Shown here one piece after another: positions 16,512 to 26,760 of a stretch of 64,000 nt of DNA. How positions within the stretch are numbered: position 1 is the stretch's first letter; each line of letters starts with the position of its first letter. The translations under genes were made by a program, and so were the position numbers. Below the pieces are notes generated by a model, which was not told where the DNA came from, did not search any database, and saw only the letters and a list, made by a program, of their open reading frames with translations. The DNA comes from Pedobacter chitinilyticus (GTDB lineage: Bacteria; Bacteroidota; Bacteroidia; Sphingobacteriales; Sphingobacteriaceae): the NCBI RefSeq assembly GCF_003313385.1, contig NZ_QMHN01000009.1:1-64000 (forward strand), given 5' to 3'.

Positions 16512-18218
16512 ATGTGTAAACTCATTAAGATACAGTTGGTTTTTATGCTCTCATTACTATTAGGTGGAGGTATAGCTAATGCTCAGGATTTATCTAACTT
16601 AAAGAACCAAAAGCCATTTAGCTATAGCGGAGCATTAGAGGTTCGTACCATTGGCTACCAAATGAATGGCGCTCCTCAAAGACGCAATCCACTTTCTTTG
16701 ATCATTAGCGGAAGTCCAACACTTAGCCTTTACGGTTGGGACATTCCATTTACGGTTATTTATACCGATAGAAAAACAAACTTCCAACAACCTTTCAATC
16801 AATTTGGGATTAGCCCAACTTATAAATGGATTACCTTACATGCTGGCTACCGTAATCTTAGCTTTTCGCCCTATACTTTAGGTGGACATACCATCTTGGG
16901 AGCAGGAGTTGAACTCAATCCTGGAAAATTTCGATTAGGTTTTATGTACGGAAGGCTGAATAAAGCTACTGTAATTAATACCGAAACCCAATCTTTAGCA
17001 CCACAGGCATTTACTAGGAAAGGTTATGCCGTTAAAGTGGGGTACGGGACAACGAAAAGTTTTTTCGATATTAGTTATTTAAAAGCCAAAGATGATAGTG
17101 TAGGATTTTCGGCAGGACAGCTAAATACGCAATTTAATCCAATAGCCCCAGCTGGAAATTCTGTTCTAGGATATAAAGGACAAATCTCTTTCTTAAAATA
17201 TTTCATAATAGAAAGTGAAGGCGCTGTGAGTTTATACACTCGGAATATTTACAGCAATATACCAGACACCTTAGAAGACCCAATTCTTAAAAAGATTAGG
17301 AAGTTTGCTACGGTAAATGCAACTAGTGAACTTTACACAGCATTTAGTGCAGGTATCGGCTATCGAAGTAAATTATATGGCTTAAAAGTGAACTATCGTC
17401 GTGTTGAGCCAGAATTTAAGTCAATGGGTGCCTATTTTATCACCTCCGATTTAGAAGCTTGGACCATTGCTCCGTCCGTTATAGCTTGGAAAAATAAAAT
17501 CAGTTTTAACGGAAGCATTGGCATCCAGAAAGATAATCTCCAGAATCAAAAAAATGCAACTAATAAAAGATTCATTGGTGCCGGAAATGCCACGCTGCAG
17601 CTCAACGATAAGTTTGGGCTCGACGCCAGCTATAGTAACTACTCCAATAACCAAAGCCCCAATACGGTACGTTTTGCTGATAGTTTAAAAATTGTACAGA
17701 CCACACAGATGTACAGTTTAATGCCAAGGTACACCTTCAGTACCGAAAACTATAGTCACATGATTACCATGTCTGCTACGCTAAGCAACCTTAATGATTT
17801 TAATCAATTTTTTGCAAATAATGCCATTAGCCGCAATATGGATACAAAACAGATAATGGCAAATTATAACATTGGCTTCCTTAAAAAAGGTTTGAACTTG
17901 AATGTTGGACTTAATGCCATGCAATTAAGGGGAATGGGCATTAAACAAACTTATTCGGGGGTTTCGTTTGGCGGCGATGCCGTGCTATTAAAATCCTTGC
18001 TCCGATTGTCAACAAATCACGCAGTTACCTTCGGCAAACAGGAACTAGGTAAAAGTATGATTTATAATAGTTCTTTGAACGCCAAATATCAGGTTAGAAA
18101 AGGTCACCATTTAGATTTCGGATTTTATTTTCTGCACAACTCGCCAGCCAGCTCAATTGGGTTACAGCAAAAATATACCGAGTTAAGGGGCGAATTAGCT
18201 TATCAATTAAAATTTTAG
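16512..18218 (+). CDS. Predicted outer-membrane beta-barrel protein, first gene of TANFOR cassette
   Basis: The 568-residue product has a signal peptide (1-24, ending ANAQ) and then long runs of alternating hydrophobic/polar residues rich in Tyr, Asn, Gly and Phe with a terminal aromatic-polar strand (LRGELAYQLKF), as in outer-membrane barrels. I do not recognise a characterised family. It ends 2 bases before the giant gene at 18221, so the two are almost certainly translated from one message. By analogy with two-part surface systems it could be an export or anchoring barrel for the giant protein; that is inference from context only. Confidence 0.7.
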   Translation: MCKLIKIQLVFMLSLLLGGGIANAQDLSNLKNQKPFSYSGALEVRTIGYQMNGAPQRRNPLSLIISGSPTLSLYGWDIPFTVIYTDRKTNFQQPFNQFGISPTYKWITLHAGYRNLSFSPYTLGGHTILGAGVELNPGKFRLGFMYGRLNKATVINTETQSLAPQAFTRKGYAVKVGYGTTKSFFDISYLKAKDDSVGFSAGQLNTQFNPIAPAGNSVLGYKGQISFLKYFIIESEGAVSLYTRNIYSNIPDTLEDPILKKIRKFATVNATSELYTAFSAGIGYRSKLYGLKVNYRRVEPEFKSMGAYFITSDLEAWTIAPSVIAWKNKISFNGSIGIQKDNLQNQKNATNKRFIGAGNATLQLNDKFGLDASYSNYSNNQSPNTVRFADSLKIVQTTQMYSLMPRYTFSTENYSHMITMSATLSNLNDFNQFFANNAISRNMDTKQIMANYNIGFLKKGLNLNVGLNAMQLRGMGIKQTYSGVSFGGDAVLLKSLLRLSTNHAVTFGKQELGKSMIYNSSLNAKYQVRKGHHLDFGFYFLHNSPASSIGLQQKYTELRGELAYQLKF

Positions 18219-18220
18219 TT

Positions 18221-21200
18221 ATGAAGAAATTAGCTTGGTCCGTAGTATTTGCTATAATAGCGATATTTGTATTTGTGCCGGATCTAATGGCACAGGTAGG
18301 TGTTTCCATTCGGATTTTGCCACCTTATCCACATCGCATCACTGATTATGAAGCAAGGCCACAGCAGGTATTGATTACTTTAACCAATCAGTCTGCAGGT
18401 ACGCAGCAGATTCAACTACGTGCATCGGTAGTTGGAGATAATGGCATTAGGTTAGAAGTAGGTCGAAATTATAAAAGCCCAACGCCCATCACCCTGGCTC
18501 CGGGTCAGGTTCGGAATTTGAATGGTGCCGATTTGGTTACGCTGTTCGATTATAACCAATTAACCTTTACAGGCATGACCAAAGATCAGTTTATAAGAGG
18601 TAATGGATTGCCCGAAGGCACTTACCAAGTGTGTATGCAGGCTTTTGACTATGCCACAAATGCACCACTTAGTGCCGATGAGCCCATTGGTTGTAGTAAT
18701 AGATTTAGCATTACAAGTTTGGAGCCACCGTTAATTATTAAACCAATGGAGGGTGACGAACTAAAATCGACCATTGGGAATATTTTCACTATTAATTGGA
18801 CCACTCCGCCAGGAGCTCCTCCTTCGATAAGATATAAGATCCGAATGATTGAAGTACTAGGTAATCGAAATCCAAACGATGCCTATTTAAGCGCCGTAGC
18901 ACCTTACTTTTTTGAGAAGGAAGTCATGGGAAATGCTTACGTATATAATCCAGCAGATCCCCAGTTAACTCCTGGCCGCAAATATGTTTTAGCCATTCAA
19001 GCATTCGATCCCAATAGTGGTTTCACTTTTAGAAATAACGGTATTAGCCAAGTGGTTACATTTGACTATGTACCTCAAACTATTGCAAATAAGGGTAATC
19101 CAACAGCGAAGGAAGAAACGAAATCTAAAAAGCCTATGACCACCAACAGTATCAAAGGCAAAGCTTTGTGGGCTTTCAGAGCTAGTGAACAAAGTTATAG
19201 GGGGGCTTTAGGAGTTAGTAGCATTAATGTGGCAGGCCCAGGTAGTGTCCTTGTAAATTCGGTCAACAATAATTCTTTGGGTACTGTTGCGCAAATGCCC
19301 GCCAATTTTCCAACAGGTGGATTAGCAGTTCAAACCCTTAACGCTGGGAATAGAATAGGTACTAGCCAACCTGCTCCATCAAATTCTGGAAGTCCTAAAC
19401 CAGCAACGGGACAGATCATTGGAGGACTCGTCTACAATGCCTTTAATCCATTAACAGATAATCCTCAAAATTTACAAAATGCAATGAGCGTCGACCGTAC
19501 TTTAGTTGCTGCTGTAGGTAACAACGCTTATGTAAATTCAGTAACTGGGGGTATATTGCAAAATAACCCATTATCGTCTTACATTTTCGTAACGGGACAA
19601 AAAGCACTTGATTTCGGTTACGAAACTTCAGCGGCAACACCAGCTGCTGATAAAAAGCCATTTGCTGGAGCTATCGTTAAAATTATCGGTATACCTAGTG
19701 AAACACAAGTGGTTTTAAATGGCTTTAATACGAATTTGAATAAAGAAAAAGACAAGCAGCAAAAAGATGAAGAATCTTGGTTGGGAGCTTTTATCCCAAG
19801 CTTAGGTAACAATGCAAAACCATCTAAGAACACACCAACGCAACCAACAGGGGTAAAAAATGCTAGTACCACAGAAAATGGTATTCAGGTACAAAACAAT
19901 ACCTTGCCAAACTTTTCGCCAACAATGTTGGAACCTAACCTTATCGCATCAGGGCGTACAGATAGTGAAGGAAATTTCGCTATCGACTTTACCCACCCAG
20001 ATTATTTGGGAGGAAAGCGATTTAGCCAAGTAAAAGTGGTAATCAGCAAAGGGGTACTCGAACAAACCAAAACAATCCCAATAGCTCAGTTAGAGAATCC
20101 AGATGTAGATCTAGGAGAAATTATTTGCTTGGCCCAAACCTATCGGTACTCGCCAAAAGTAGAATTACCTAGTATTGACGGAGCAGCTAACGACAACAAG
20201 AAGGTGGTTGTTAAAATCTATCGCGAAGAAGCTGATGCAGTGGCTTACCCCTTCTTGAACGAAGATGGAAACCTATCGCCTGAAAAAAAGCTGAAGGAAC
20301 GAATTAACGGCAAGAATATGGTATTGGTGGCGGTTGATAGTACTACAGTTAAAAGTGCCGCACAATTTAAATTTGGAAAACTGTTTCACCAAGTGAATTA
20401 CACCGTGCAAATCAGCTCGGGAACAAATACCAATAAAATTAGTGGTGGTTTGCGGGTTGCAGAAATGAGTTTGACAATGACCAATGTAGTGAATGTTAAA
20501 CCAACCTATAATTTAATTGCTGCTCCTCCTTCGATATCGGGCTCAGTACAGTTGGTGCTCAAAAATGGTTTTGCAGGTGTAAAAGGTGCAGTGGTAAAAA
20601 TTGAGTTTAACCAAGATGATGTGCAACCACAACTGGTTGTGGCCAGCACCGCACAGAGCACATTGGGCGGCCCCTATCAAATGACTTTAGTGAATGGAAT
20701 ATCGTTGGCTAATAATACCGTGCAACAAGCCAACTTTTCAGCGCAAGGAAATAGTGTAATAAATACTACAGCAAGTAGTTACTATGCGAATCCGTTAACG
20801 TCCTCCATTTTAGGTGGTGCACAGTTGGGTAGTTATTTACAAACGGAAGTTAATGTACCTCCTGTTATGCAGTACATTAATGGACCTTATTCTGCAACTA
20901 CTGATAGTGCAGGTTATTATACCATTCCTAACTTACCTAAGTTAAAAGAGGGTAAAACCTTCACCGTAAAGTTATTGAGATTACCCAATGAGTTTAAAAA
21001 CTTACAAGTAACGCCAGGTAATGAGATGGTGATCAGCAGGATCTTGCCAGGCGAACAGAAAGATGTTTCGTTTAAAATTAAACCTGAACTTGTACAAATC
21101 GTAGGTAGGGTAGTATCAGAAGATAAACAGCCCATCAACAACGCTAGGTTAAATTTCCAGGGCTCTACCGATTTCTTTACCACTGGACAAAATGGCCTCT

Positions 21201-24200
21201 TTACTACAACTTATTTTGCGGGCAAACATCGCTTGTTGATTAAAAAAGAGGGATATGCAGAAGCAAACGTTCAAGTGGTTATTCCCGAAAAAAATAGTGG
21301 AACTGGTAATTCGGGTACAGCACAATTGCCTGGAAATGTGTTACAAGGGCAGCATTTGGTTCAAGTTGTAAATGTGTTTGAAGATACACGAGGTAGGGAA
21401 GTGAAAAATACACAAGCCAATACACTTGATCTCACACTGCAATTGGTCAACACACCAACAGTTAAAAATACGATAAGCACTACCAGTACTTTTTCTCCAT
21501 TGATGTTTGGGGTAGCAAGCTCACAAAGTAGCCAAAAAATCAATGCATTGGGTTTAACAAACTTTACAGCGCAAACAGGTCCTAATATTTCAAGCATTAC
21601 AAATGGAGGCGGACAAATGGTAAACTATTCTTCCGCCAGTTTTACAACAAGTAATAGAATTACAGATTATACGGCTCTAAATGGAGCAGCCGAAATTTAT
21701 AATAATGCGCTTACAGGTTCTAACTATGGAGTAAACACCCTCAATTCTATCGATTTAGGTGATGTCGGTTTTCTGAAAAAGAAACAAGGAAAAATTAGGT
21801 TTAAAATCATAGATGAAATTAATAACAGGCCAATAGCAAACGCTACCATAAAGCTGTTCGATACATTGGCCCAAACTGATAATAAAGGCGAGTGGTTTTA
21901 TGTGGGATTTGGCGGTGATGCTAAAGTAACTGTAATTCCTCCAAGTGGAAGTGGCTACGTAACTGTAGAAGAGAGCCTCCTCATCAACGAAACTGGCGAT
22001 GAACAGCCCAAAACAATTAAACTGCAAAAAGGAATCAATGTTAGCGGATTTGTGCGTAGCCATGGAACGGCTATTCTGGGCGTTCAGATTAAAGTGGAAG
22101 AAAAACCATATCTCACTGCAACAACCGATGCCACTGGTGCTTACACATTCTTTATTCCCAAAGGGAACTTCCAACTAAAAGCTTCCAAATCTGGCTATAT
22201 TTCAAAAACTGCTGCTGCCAATACGGTTAGCCAGCCTATTCAGCTCGATTTTGAACTGAGCGATGGTGGTGGTAAAAACATTTCCAGTATCTTAGGTTTC
22301 GATGTAGAATTGGATAAAATGACCGCTGAAGGAAATGGATATCGGATTTCAGGGGCATTCGTAAACCTAAAGCCATCCTTCGCCGATTTAAAAGCCTCGC
22401 AGGGAGTTCAGCTAAAATTTAGTGATGTCAAAGTAACTTTCAATGCGCAGGGGAATGCCATTCCAGATGGAAATAGAATAGCCACTGATGAGCTTGGAGT
22501 TAATTTTAAGCTGTTGAACTTCATTCCAGTAACCTTAAAAGCTGGTAATGGTTTAGTGGTAGAAGCCGACGGGACTGGAGGTAAAATTACGGGGGAACTC
22601 ATCGCAAATATGAGCCAGATACAAGGCAACCGAGGCTGGTTAATGCAAAATGATGCCGTAAAACTGGTGCCAGAAAATTTAACAGGTACCATCATTACAG
22701 CTTTTTCTTCTAGTGGAGCCAATACTACTGTAACAAAATATCAGATTAAAGGCCCACAAGAAAACTGGCAAGGAAAAGTTTACGGATTCAAGTTTATAGC
22801 CAACATTGCCCAGTCACATATAGATAAAGACGGATTACATTTTACAGGTAGTTTGCAAACGCCAGATTTAGGGCCAATAAGAGCTGCCACATTTAAAATT
22901 GAAGAATTCTTGGTTGGAACCGACCTTTCAATACGCAGGGTAAGCATGGCACAAACCAACCTGCCGGCAATTAAAATTGCCGATTGGAATGCAAACATAG
23001 CCTCGCTATTATTTAATGAAGATGGTTTTAAAATAGGCGGTAATTTGGTCATAAAAATACCTGCATCTAGTACCTCTACTATCGATTTCTCAAACCTTTC
23101 CATTAGTAATGATGCATTTTTCGGAGGCAGGTTCAGCATTCCTGACAATGGGATCAATGTATTCAATATTGTAAACCTAAAAAGAGGAAGTTCAGCCATT
23201 TCGTTTGGACAAGTACCTAATCAATCAAATGTTTACAAACTGGGAGGTTCAGCCAAAATTAAGTTTAGTAAGTTCATCACTTCCGAAATTAATATTCCAG
23301 TTTTCGAAGTACATACCAATGGCCGTTTTCTGGTTGATGCGCCAACTAATTTCACCGCCGACTTAACTTTTGCAAAATTAAAAGTACAGGCCATTAAGTT
23401 CGATAATACCAGTGGTACGCCATTTATTGGAGTGCAGGGTGCACTTTCTGTAGATGTGCCAATGCTGTCACTTTCGGTGGCTGATATTTCTTTCAAGAAT
23501 AATGGCGGAGGCGTTAGCGTGTCGGTCGGAAAAATCAAAGCCTCACTAGATATTCCGGTGATAAAAACAGAAGTAGAAGTAGAAATGAGAGACAATGGTT
23601 TTGCAGGAGCAGGGAAATTGGGTATTCCAGGGACACCCATTAATGCGGCAATTGATTTTCATTATTTTAAAGTAAATGGAGGAATAGATTTTGGCGCCAA
23701 GTTTAGTGCGGGTGTGGTTATTCCAATTGGATTTGTAACCATTGAGCGAGTAGGCGGAGGGTTTCAATACAACACTGCTACTAAAGATTTCATGGTCGAC
23801 ATTAATGGGGCGCTTTCTATTGCAAATTTGGGTGCAGTAGTGAAACTAGATCCAATCGGTCTAACGGTACGAAGTGGTCCAGTTATAGAAGGTTACGGTG
23901 CTGTTGTAGTGGGTACAGCACTCAATTTGGCCAATGCCAGCATCAAGCTGGATATTCCGCAACAAGTTTTCACTATAGCCGTAGATGTTGGAATAGAACC
24001 CATAAAAGGACTAGCGTCAGCTAAGTTGCAAGGTGATTTGGTAGTTAGCGTAAAAAATGACGATCGTTTTGTGTTCTTGGGCTGCGGCATAGAAGCCAAC
24101 CTATTTAAGCTCATTCAATCTAATGGCGAATTTGCTTTAGCCGTAGGATTGAAAAATCCAGCCAATCGCGGCGACAGGATAAGCTATTATTTCAGGAATG

Positions 24201-24697
24201 TAGACAGTCGTTACATACGAGATGTATTCTCGGGAGTATACATCAATACCACCGCAAAAATGGGTATTCCTGAAGATAGGGCTATAGGTTTTGATTTCTT
24301 TATAGCCAGTGCAAATTTATGGTACTATACGGAAGCCAATGCCAAACTAGTGCTCAATTTCGCCGAAAATAATTACTTATTAGGGTTAAGCGGCCGATTT
24401 GGTGGAGGTTTTGATTTCTGTGTGGCAAGAATTGCCTGTGTAGGGTTTGGTTACAAGGCTTGCTACGAATTTATGGGTGGCCGAAATGAGTTAGATGGAT
24501 GGTTTGTTGAAGGTAAAGCCGCAGGATCAGTACGACTAAAAGTGGGTGGTTGTAATCCAGATTGTAACAGTTGGACAATCAAACCATTTTGCGCTGGCTT
24601 TAAACTGTGTGCATCTGGAGGGGCATCCATTTCATATAAACAAAGGTCAGGCCTAAGCTTAGGTGTGTTCGTAGGAGGTACGCCATTGTGTAATTAA
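18221..24697 (+). CDS. Giant surface protein with N-terminal TANFOR-like domain
   Basis: The 2158-residue protein has a signal peptide (about 1-25, ending LMAQ). Residues 26-290 match what I recall of the TANFOR domain of Bacteroidota: VSIRILPPYPHRITDYE, LPEGTYQVCMQAFDY, SNRFSITSLEPPLI and NPNDAYLSAVAPYFFEKEV. A low-complexity Asn/Ser/Pro-rich stretch follows (290-570). Then come several carboxypeptidase-regulatory-like beta modules, near 570-615, 775-860, 961-1021, 1190-1255 and 1274-1328. About 830 residues of beta-rich, Gly/Ile/Asn-rich sequence follow, ending in a Cys-rich segment (about 2066-2158, with CNPDCNS and FCAGFKLC). No type IX sorting domain is recognisable at the C terminus. 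The function is unknown; a large extracellular or outer-membrane-spanning structure is the likeliest reading. Confidence 0.75.
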   Translation: MKKLAWSVVFAIIAIFVFVPDLMAQVGVSIRILPPYPHRITDYEARPQQVLITLTNQSAGTQQIQLRASVVGDNGIRLEVGRNYKSPTPITLAPGQVRNLNGADLVTLFDYNQLTFTGMTKDQFIRGNGLPEGTYQVCMQAFDYATNAPLSADEPIGCSNRFSITSLEPPLIIKPMEGDELKSTIGNIFTINWTTPPGAPPSIRYKIRMIEVLGNRNPNDAYLSAVAPYFFEKEVMGNAYVYNPADPQLTPGRKYVLAIQAFDPNSGFTFRNNGISQVVTFDYVPQTIANKGNPTAKEETKSKKPMTTNSIKGKALWAFRASEQSYRGALGVSSINVAGPGSVLVNSVNNNSLGTVAQMPANFPTGGLAVQTLNAGNRIGTSQPAPSNSGSPKPATGQIIGGLVYNAFNPLTDNPQNLQNAMSVDRTLVAAVGNNAYVNSVTGGILQNNPLSSYIFVTGQKALDFGYETSAATPAADKKPFAGAIVKIIGIPSETQVVLNGFNTNLNKEKDKQQKDEESWLGAFIPSLGNNAKPSKNTPTQPTGVKNASTTENGIQVQNNTLPNFSPTMLEPNLIASGRTDSEGNFAIDFTHPDYLGGKRFSQVKVVISKGVLEQTKTIPIAQLENPDVDLGEIICLAQTYRYSPKVELPSIDGAANDNKKVVVKIYREEADAVAYPFLNEDGNLSPEKKLKERINGKNMVLVAVDSTTVKSAAQFKFGKLFHQVNYTVQISSGTNTNKISGGLRVAEMSLTMTNVVNVKPTYNLIAAPPSISGSVQLVLKNGFAGVKGAVVKIEFNQDDVQPQLVVASTAQSTLGGPYQMTLVNGISLANNTVQQANFSAQGNSVINTTASSYYANPLTSSILGGAQLGSYLQTEVNVPPVMQYINGPYSATTDSAGYYTIPNLPKLKEGKTFTVKLLRLPNEFKNLQVTPGNEMVISRILPGEQKDVSFKIKPELVQIVGRVVSEDKQPINNARLNFQGSTDFFTTGQNGLFTTTYFAGKHRLLIKKEGYAEANVQVVIPEKNSGTGNSGTAQLPGNVLQGQHLVQVVNVFEDTRGREVKNTQANTLDLTLQLVNTPTVKNTISTTSTFSPLMFGVASSQSSQKINALGLTNFTAQTGPNISSITNGGGQMVNYSSASFTTSNRITDYTALNGAAEIYNNALTGSNYGVNTLNSIDLGDVGFLKKKQGKIRFKIIDEINNRPIANATIKLFDTLAQTDNKGEWFYVGFGGDAKVTVIPPSGSGYVTVEESLLINETGDEQPKTIKLQKGINVSGFVRSHGTAILGVQIKVEEKPYLTATTDATGAYTFFIPKGNFQLKASKSGYISKTAAANTVSQPIQLDFELSDGGGKNISSILGFDVELDKMTAEGNGYRISGAFVNLKPSFADLKASQGVQLKFSDVKVTFNAQGNAIPDGNRIATDELGVNFKLLNFIPVTLKAGNGLVVEADGTGGKITGELIANMSQIQGNRGWLMQNDAVKLVPENLTGTIITAFSSSGANTTVTKYQIKGPQENWQGKVYGFKFIANIAQSHIDKDGLHFTGSLQTPDLGPIRAATFKIEEFLVGTDLSIRRVSMAQTNLPAIKIADWNANIASLLFNEDGFKIGGNLVIKIPASSTSTIDFSNLSISNDAFFGGRFSIPDNGINVFNIVNLKRGSSAISFGQVPNQSNVYKLGGSAKIKFSKFITSEINIPVFEVHTNGRFLVDAPTNFTADLTFAKLKVQAIKFDNTSGTPFIGVQGALSVDVPMLSLSVADISFKNNGGGVSVSVGKIKASLDIPVIKTEVEVEMRDNGFAGAGKLGIPGTPINAAIDFHYFKVNGGIDFGAKFSAGVVIPIGFVTIERVGGGFQYNTATKDFMVDINGALSIANLGAVVKLDPIGLTVRSGPVIEGYGAVVVGTALNLANASIKLDIPQQVFTIAVDVGIEPIKGLASAKLQGDLVVSVKNDDRFVFLGCGIEANLFKLIQSNGEFALAVGLKNPANRGDRISYYFRNVDSRYIRDVFSGVYINTTAKMGIPEDRAIGFDFFIASANLWYYTEANAKLVLNFAENNYLLGLSGRFGGGFDFCVARIACVGFGYKACYEFMGGRNELDGWFVEGKAAGSVRLKVGGCNPDCNSWTIKPFCAGFKLCASGGASISYKQRSGLSLGVFVGGTPLCN

Positions 24698-24747
24698 AAA
24701 AGGCGTAAAATTTTCAATTCTAAAAGAAATACAAGGGGAAATAAGAC

Positions 24748-26757
24748 ATGAAGACGTTATTGATGATTTTAACCTGTTTTTATTTAACGGCAGGTGCTCA
24801 AACCAAGTTAGAGAATAAAGGCTTGGGCGTACCAATGGGCAATGTAATGCCAGGGCCAAATGCAGTGTATGGTTTTATCGCTACGGGCAATAATAAAAAT
24901 TCGTTCAACATGTACCTTGGTTCAATTAAGCGTTTCGATGTTTATAAAGACGAAAGAGGAAATGGTAGTTTTAGGAAAATACAAACGCTCACATTTCCAA
25001 GCTCTTATTCTGAATTTGTAAAAAGGGCGGGTGAAGGTACAGCCCAACAAATTAAAAATGCGTTTAATGCCAAAACCGATGAAGAAGCTTATCGAGGCTT
25101 ATTAAGTGGCGATCCCCAAAAAATAGGTTTTTTGTTCCTGTCCAAAGATTTTCTAACAGGAATAGGTGCGCTTTGGCAGGATAATGACATTAAAAACAGC
25201 CAGCCTAGCACCACCTATAAAGTGGTAAGCGTAGATGCTAAAGATCAGGAGGCTAATTTGTTTGTGCAAAAGCTGGGAGATATTACACGTATTCCCTTCG
25301 CCAAATACGAACTGCAGGATTTGGTGAGTTCAGATAGTGTGGTACAGATTTCGTGGGCTACAAAAATACAAGGCACACCAGCTTTTATGGGAAAGGTCTA
25401 TCGTAAAGCAAGTACAGAAAAAACTTTTCAGCTAATGCCAAGCACTACCTTGATTTATGATATGGCTGATAGCTCTAAAACTTATTATCAAGAAAACGTA
25501 GCTTCAGGCAAGTTGTATCAATACTATTTAATACCAGAAGACTTCGCAGGAAATCAAGGCTTACCATCAGACACAGCTACTGCATTGAGTAAGTCTTTCA
25601 GTAAAATAAAAGTCATCTCCGATTTTAAAATTAAAGACAGTTTAAAAGGAGCTTGGCTCTCATGGTCGGCTTTGCCTAACGAAGGTGTTTACACTGGCAT
25701 CCAAATCTTAAAATCGAGGAAAAGCAATGCGGGTTTTGTGGAAGTTGCAACGTTGTCACCTATTGACACAAGTTATTTTGACCGAGCGATATTGCCTAAT
25801 GTGGTTTATCATTATCAAATCAGGCCCACTTTGGTAAATGTAAAAGGATATTCCATGCTATCACCAGCAACGGCTAGTGTTGCAGTTAAAAATGCCAATG
25901 AGATTCCCATGGCGCCGCAAGGGTTAAAGGTTTGGCAGGATAGCACTGCACAGGTAAAGCTGTATTGGGATGTAAACCCAGAAGTTGACCAGTTTGCCTA
26001 TTATGTATATCGAGGCACTTCAAAAGATAACATGCAACTTATTTCTGGCGGTTTAAGGACTAACGTCTATGTAGATTCCTTATCTAACCTTGATGGTGAA
26101 ACAACCTACTGGTATGGAATTAAGCTGATGAATATCTCGCAAAAAATGAGTGAGTTGTCTACCACGGTTCCATTTAAGCCTTTGAAAATAGCATTCGTTC
26201 CATATCCATCGGGAATAAGTGCTCGTTACGCAGACGGTGTGGTAAAATTGAATTGGGACAACATACTCGAAAAGTATGATAATCTGATTGGCTATCGATT
26301 ATACCGGAAGAAGAAAGACGAAAAGGAATTTAAATTGTTAAGTCCTGACATCATCAGTCTAGCTTATTTTGAAGATAGTACGGCAACTGCAGGTAATACT
26401 TATAATTATGCAGTTAGTGCAATTAACACCACCAATAATCAAAGTGTACTTTCTCCGCTTACCAATATCAGTATTTCGGTCGAACAGTTATTAGCGCCTC
26501 CCGCCGATTTATATCTTGTAAACAAACCTCAAGGTATATATGTAAGTTGGCCAGCACATGCTGAACTGAAAGCAAGCAATGTGGTGTATAGGAAATCGAG
26601 TACAGAAACCAGCTATCGAGCAATTGGCGAAGTAGAAGCCGATAATTATTTAGATACTTCTGCGCAAAAGGGCGTACTGTATCTCTATCATATAGTGGTG
26701 AAAAATAAGCTTGGAGCAAGTAATCCAAGCGTGGAGAAATCAATTAGAAGAAATTAA
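24748..26757 (+). CDS. Secreted protein with fibronectin type III-like repeats
   Basis: The 669-residue product has a signal peptide (1-18, ending AGAQ). After an N-terminal region of about 190 residues of unknown type, it shows about five fibronectin-III-like modules (from about 190 to the end). Each has a Trp strand such as VQISWATKIQG, AWLSWSALPN, VKLYWDVNPEVDQFAYYVYRG, VKLNWDNILEK and IYVSWPAHAEL, and a Tyr-corner-like segment (YHYQI, YWYGIKL, YNYAVSAIN, YLYHIVV). Such modules usually bind or space other proteins. It has no lipobox and no sorting domain. It starts 50 bases after the giant gene and ends 3 bases before the IPT gene, so it belongs to the cassette. Confidence 0.82.
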   Translation: MKTLLMILTCFYLTAGAQTKLENKGLGVPMGNVMPGPNAVYGFIATGNNKNSFNMYLGSIKRFDVYKDERGNGSFRKIQTLTFPSSYSEFVKRAGEGTAQQIKNAFNAKTDEEAYRGLLSGDPQKIGFLFLSKDFLTGIGALWQDNDIKNSQPSTTYKVVSVDAKDQEANLFVQKLGDITRIPFAKYELQDLVSSDSVVQISWATKIQGTPAFMGKVYRKASTEKTFQLMPSTTLIYDMADSSKTYYQENVASGKLYQYYLIPEDFAGNQGLPSDTATALSKSFSKIKVISDFKIKDSLKGAWLSWSALPNEGVYTGIQILKSRKSNAGFVEVATLSPIDTSYFDRAILPNVVYHYQIRPTLVNVKGYSMLSPATASVAVKNANEIPMAPQGLKVWQDSTAQVKLYWDVNPEVDQFAYYVYRGTSKDNMQLISGGLRTNVYVDSLSNLDGETTYWYGIKLMNISQKMSELSTTVPFKPLKIAFVPYPSGISARYADGVVKLNWDNILEKYDNLIGYRLYRKKKDEKEFKLLSPDIISLAYFEDSTATAGNTYNYAVSAINTTNNQSVLSPLTNISISVEQLLAPPADLYLVNKPQGIYVSWPAHAELKASNVVYRKSSTETSYRAIGEVEADNYLDTSAQKGVLYLYHIVVKNKLGASNPSVEKSIRRN

Positions 26758-26760
26758 GTA

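Noticed and set aside
21755..24114. Several 100-140 codon minus-strand frames inside the giant gene
   Set aside because: They are antisense shadows of a well supported long gene, lacking starts in context or known motifs.
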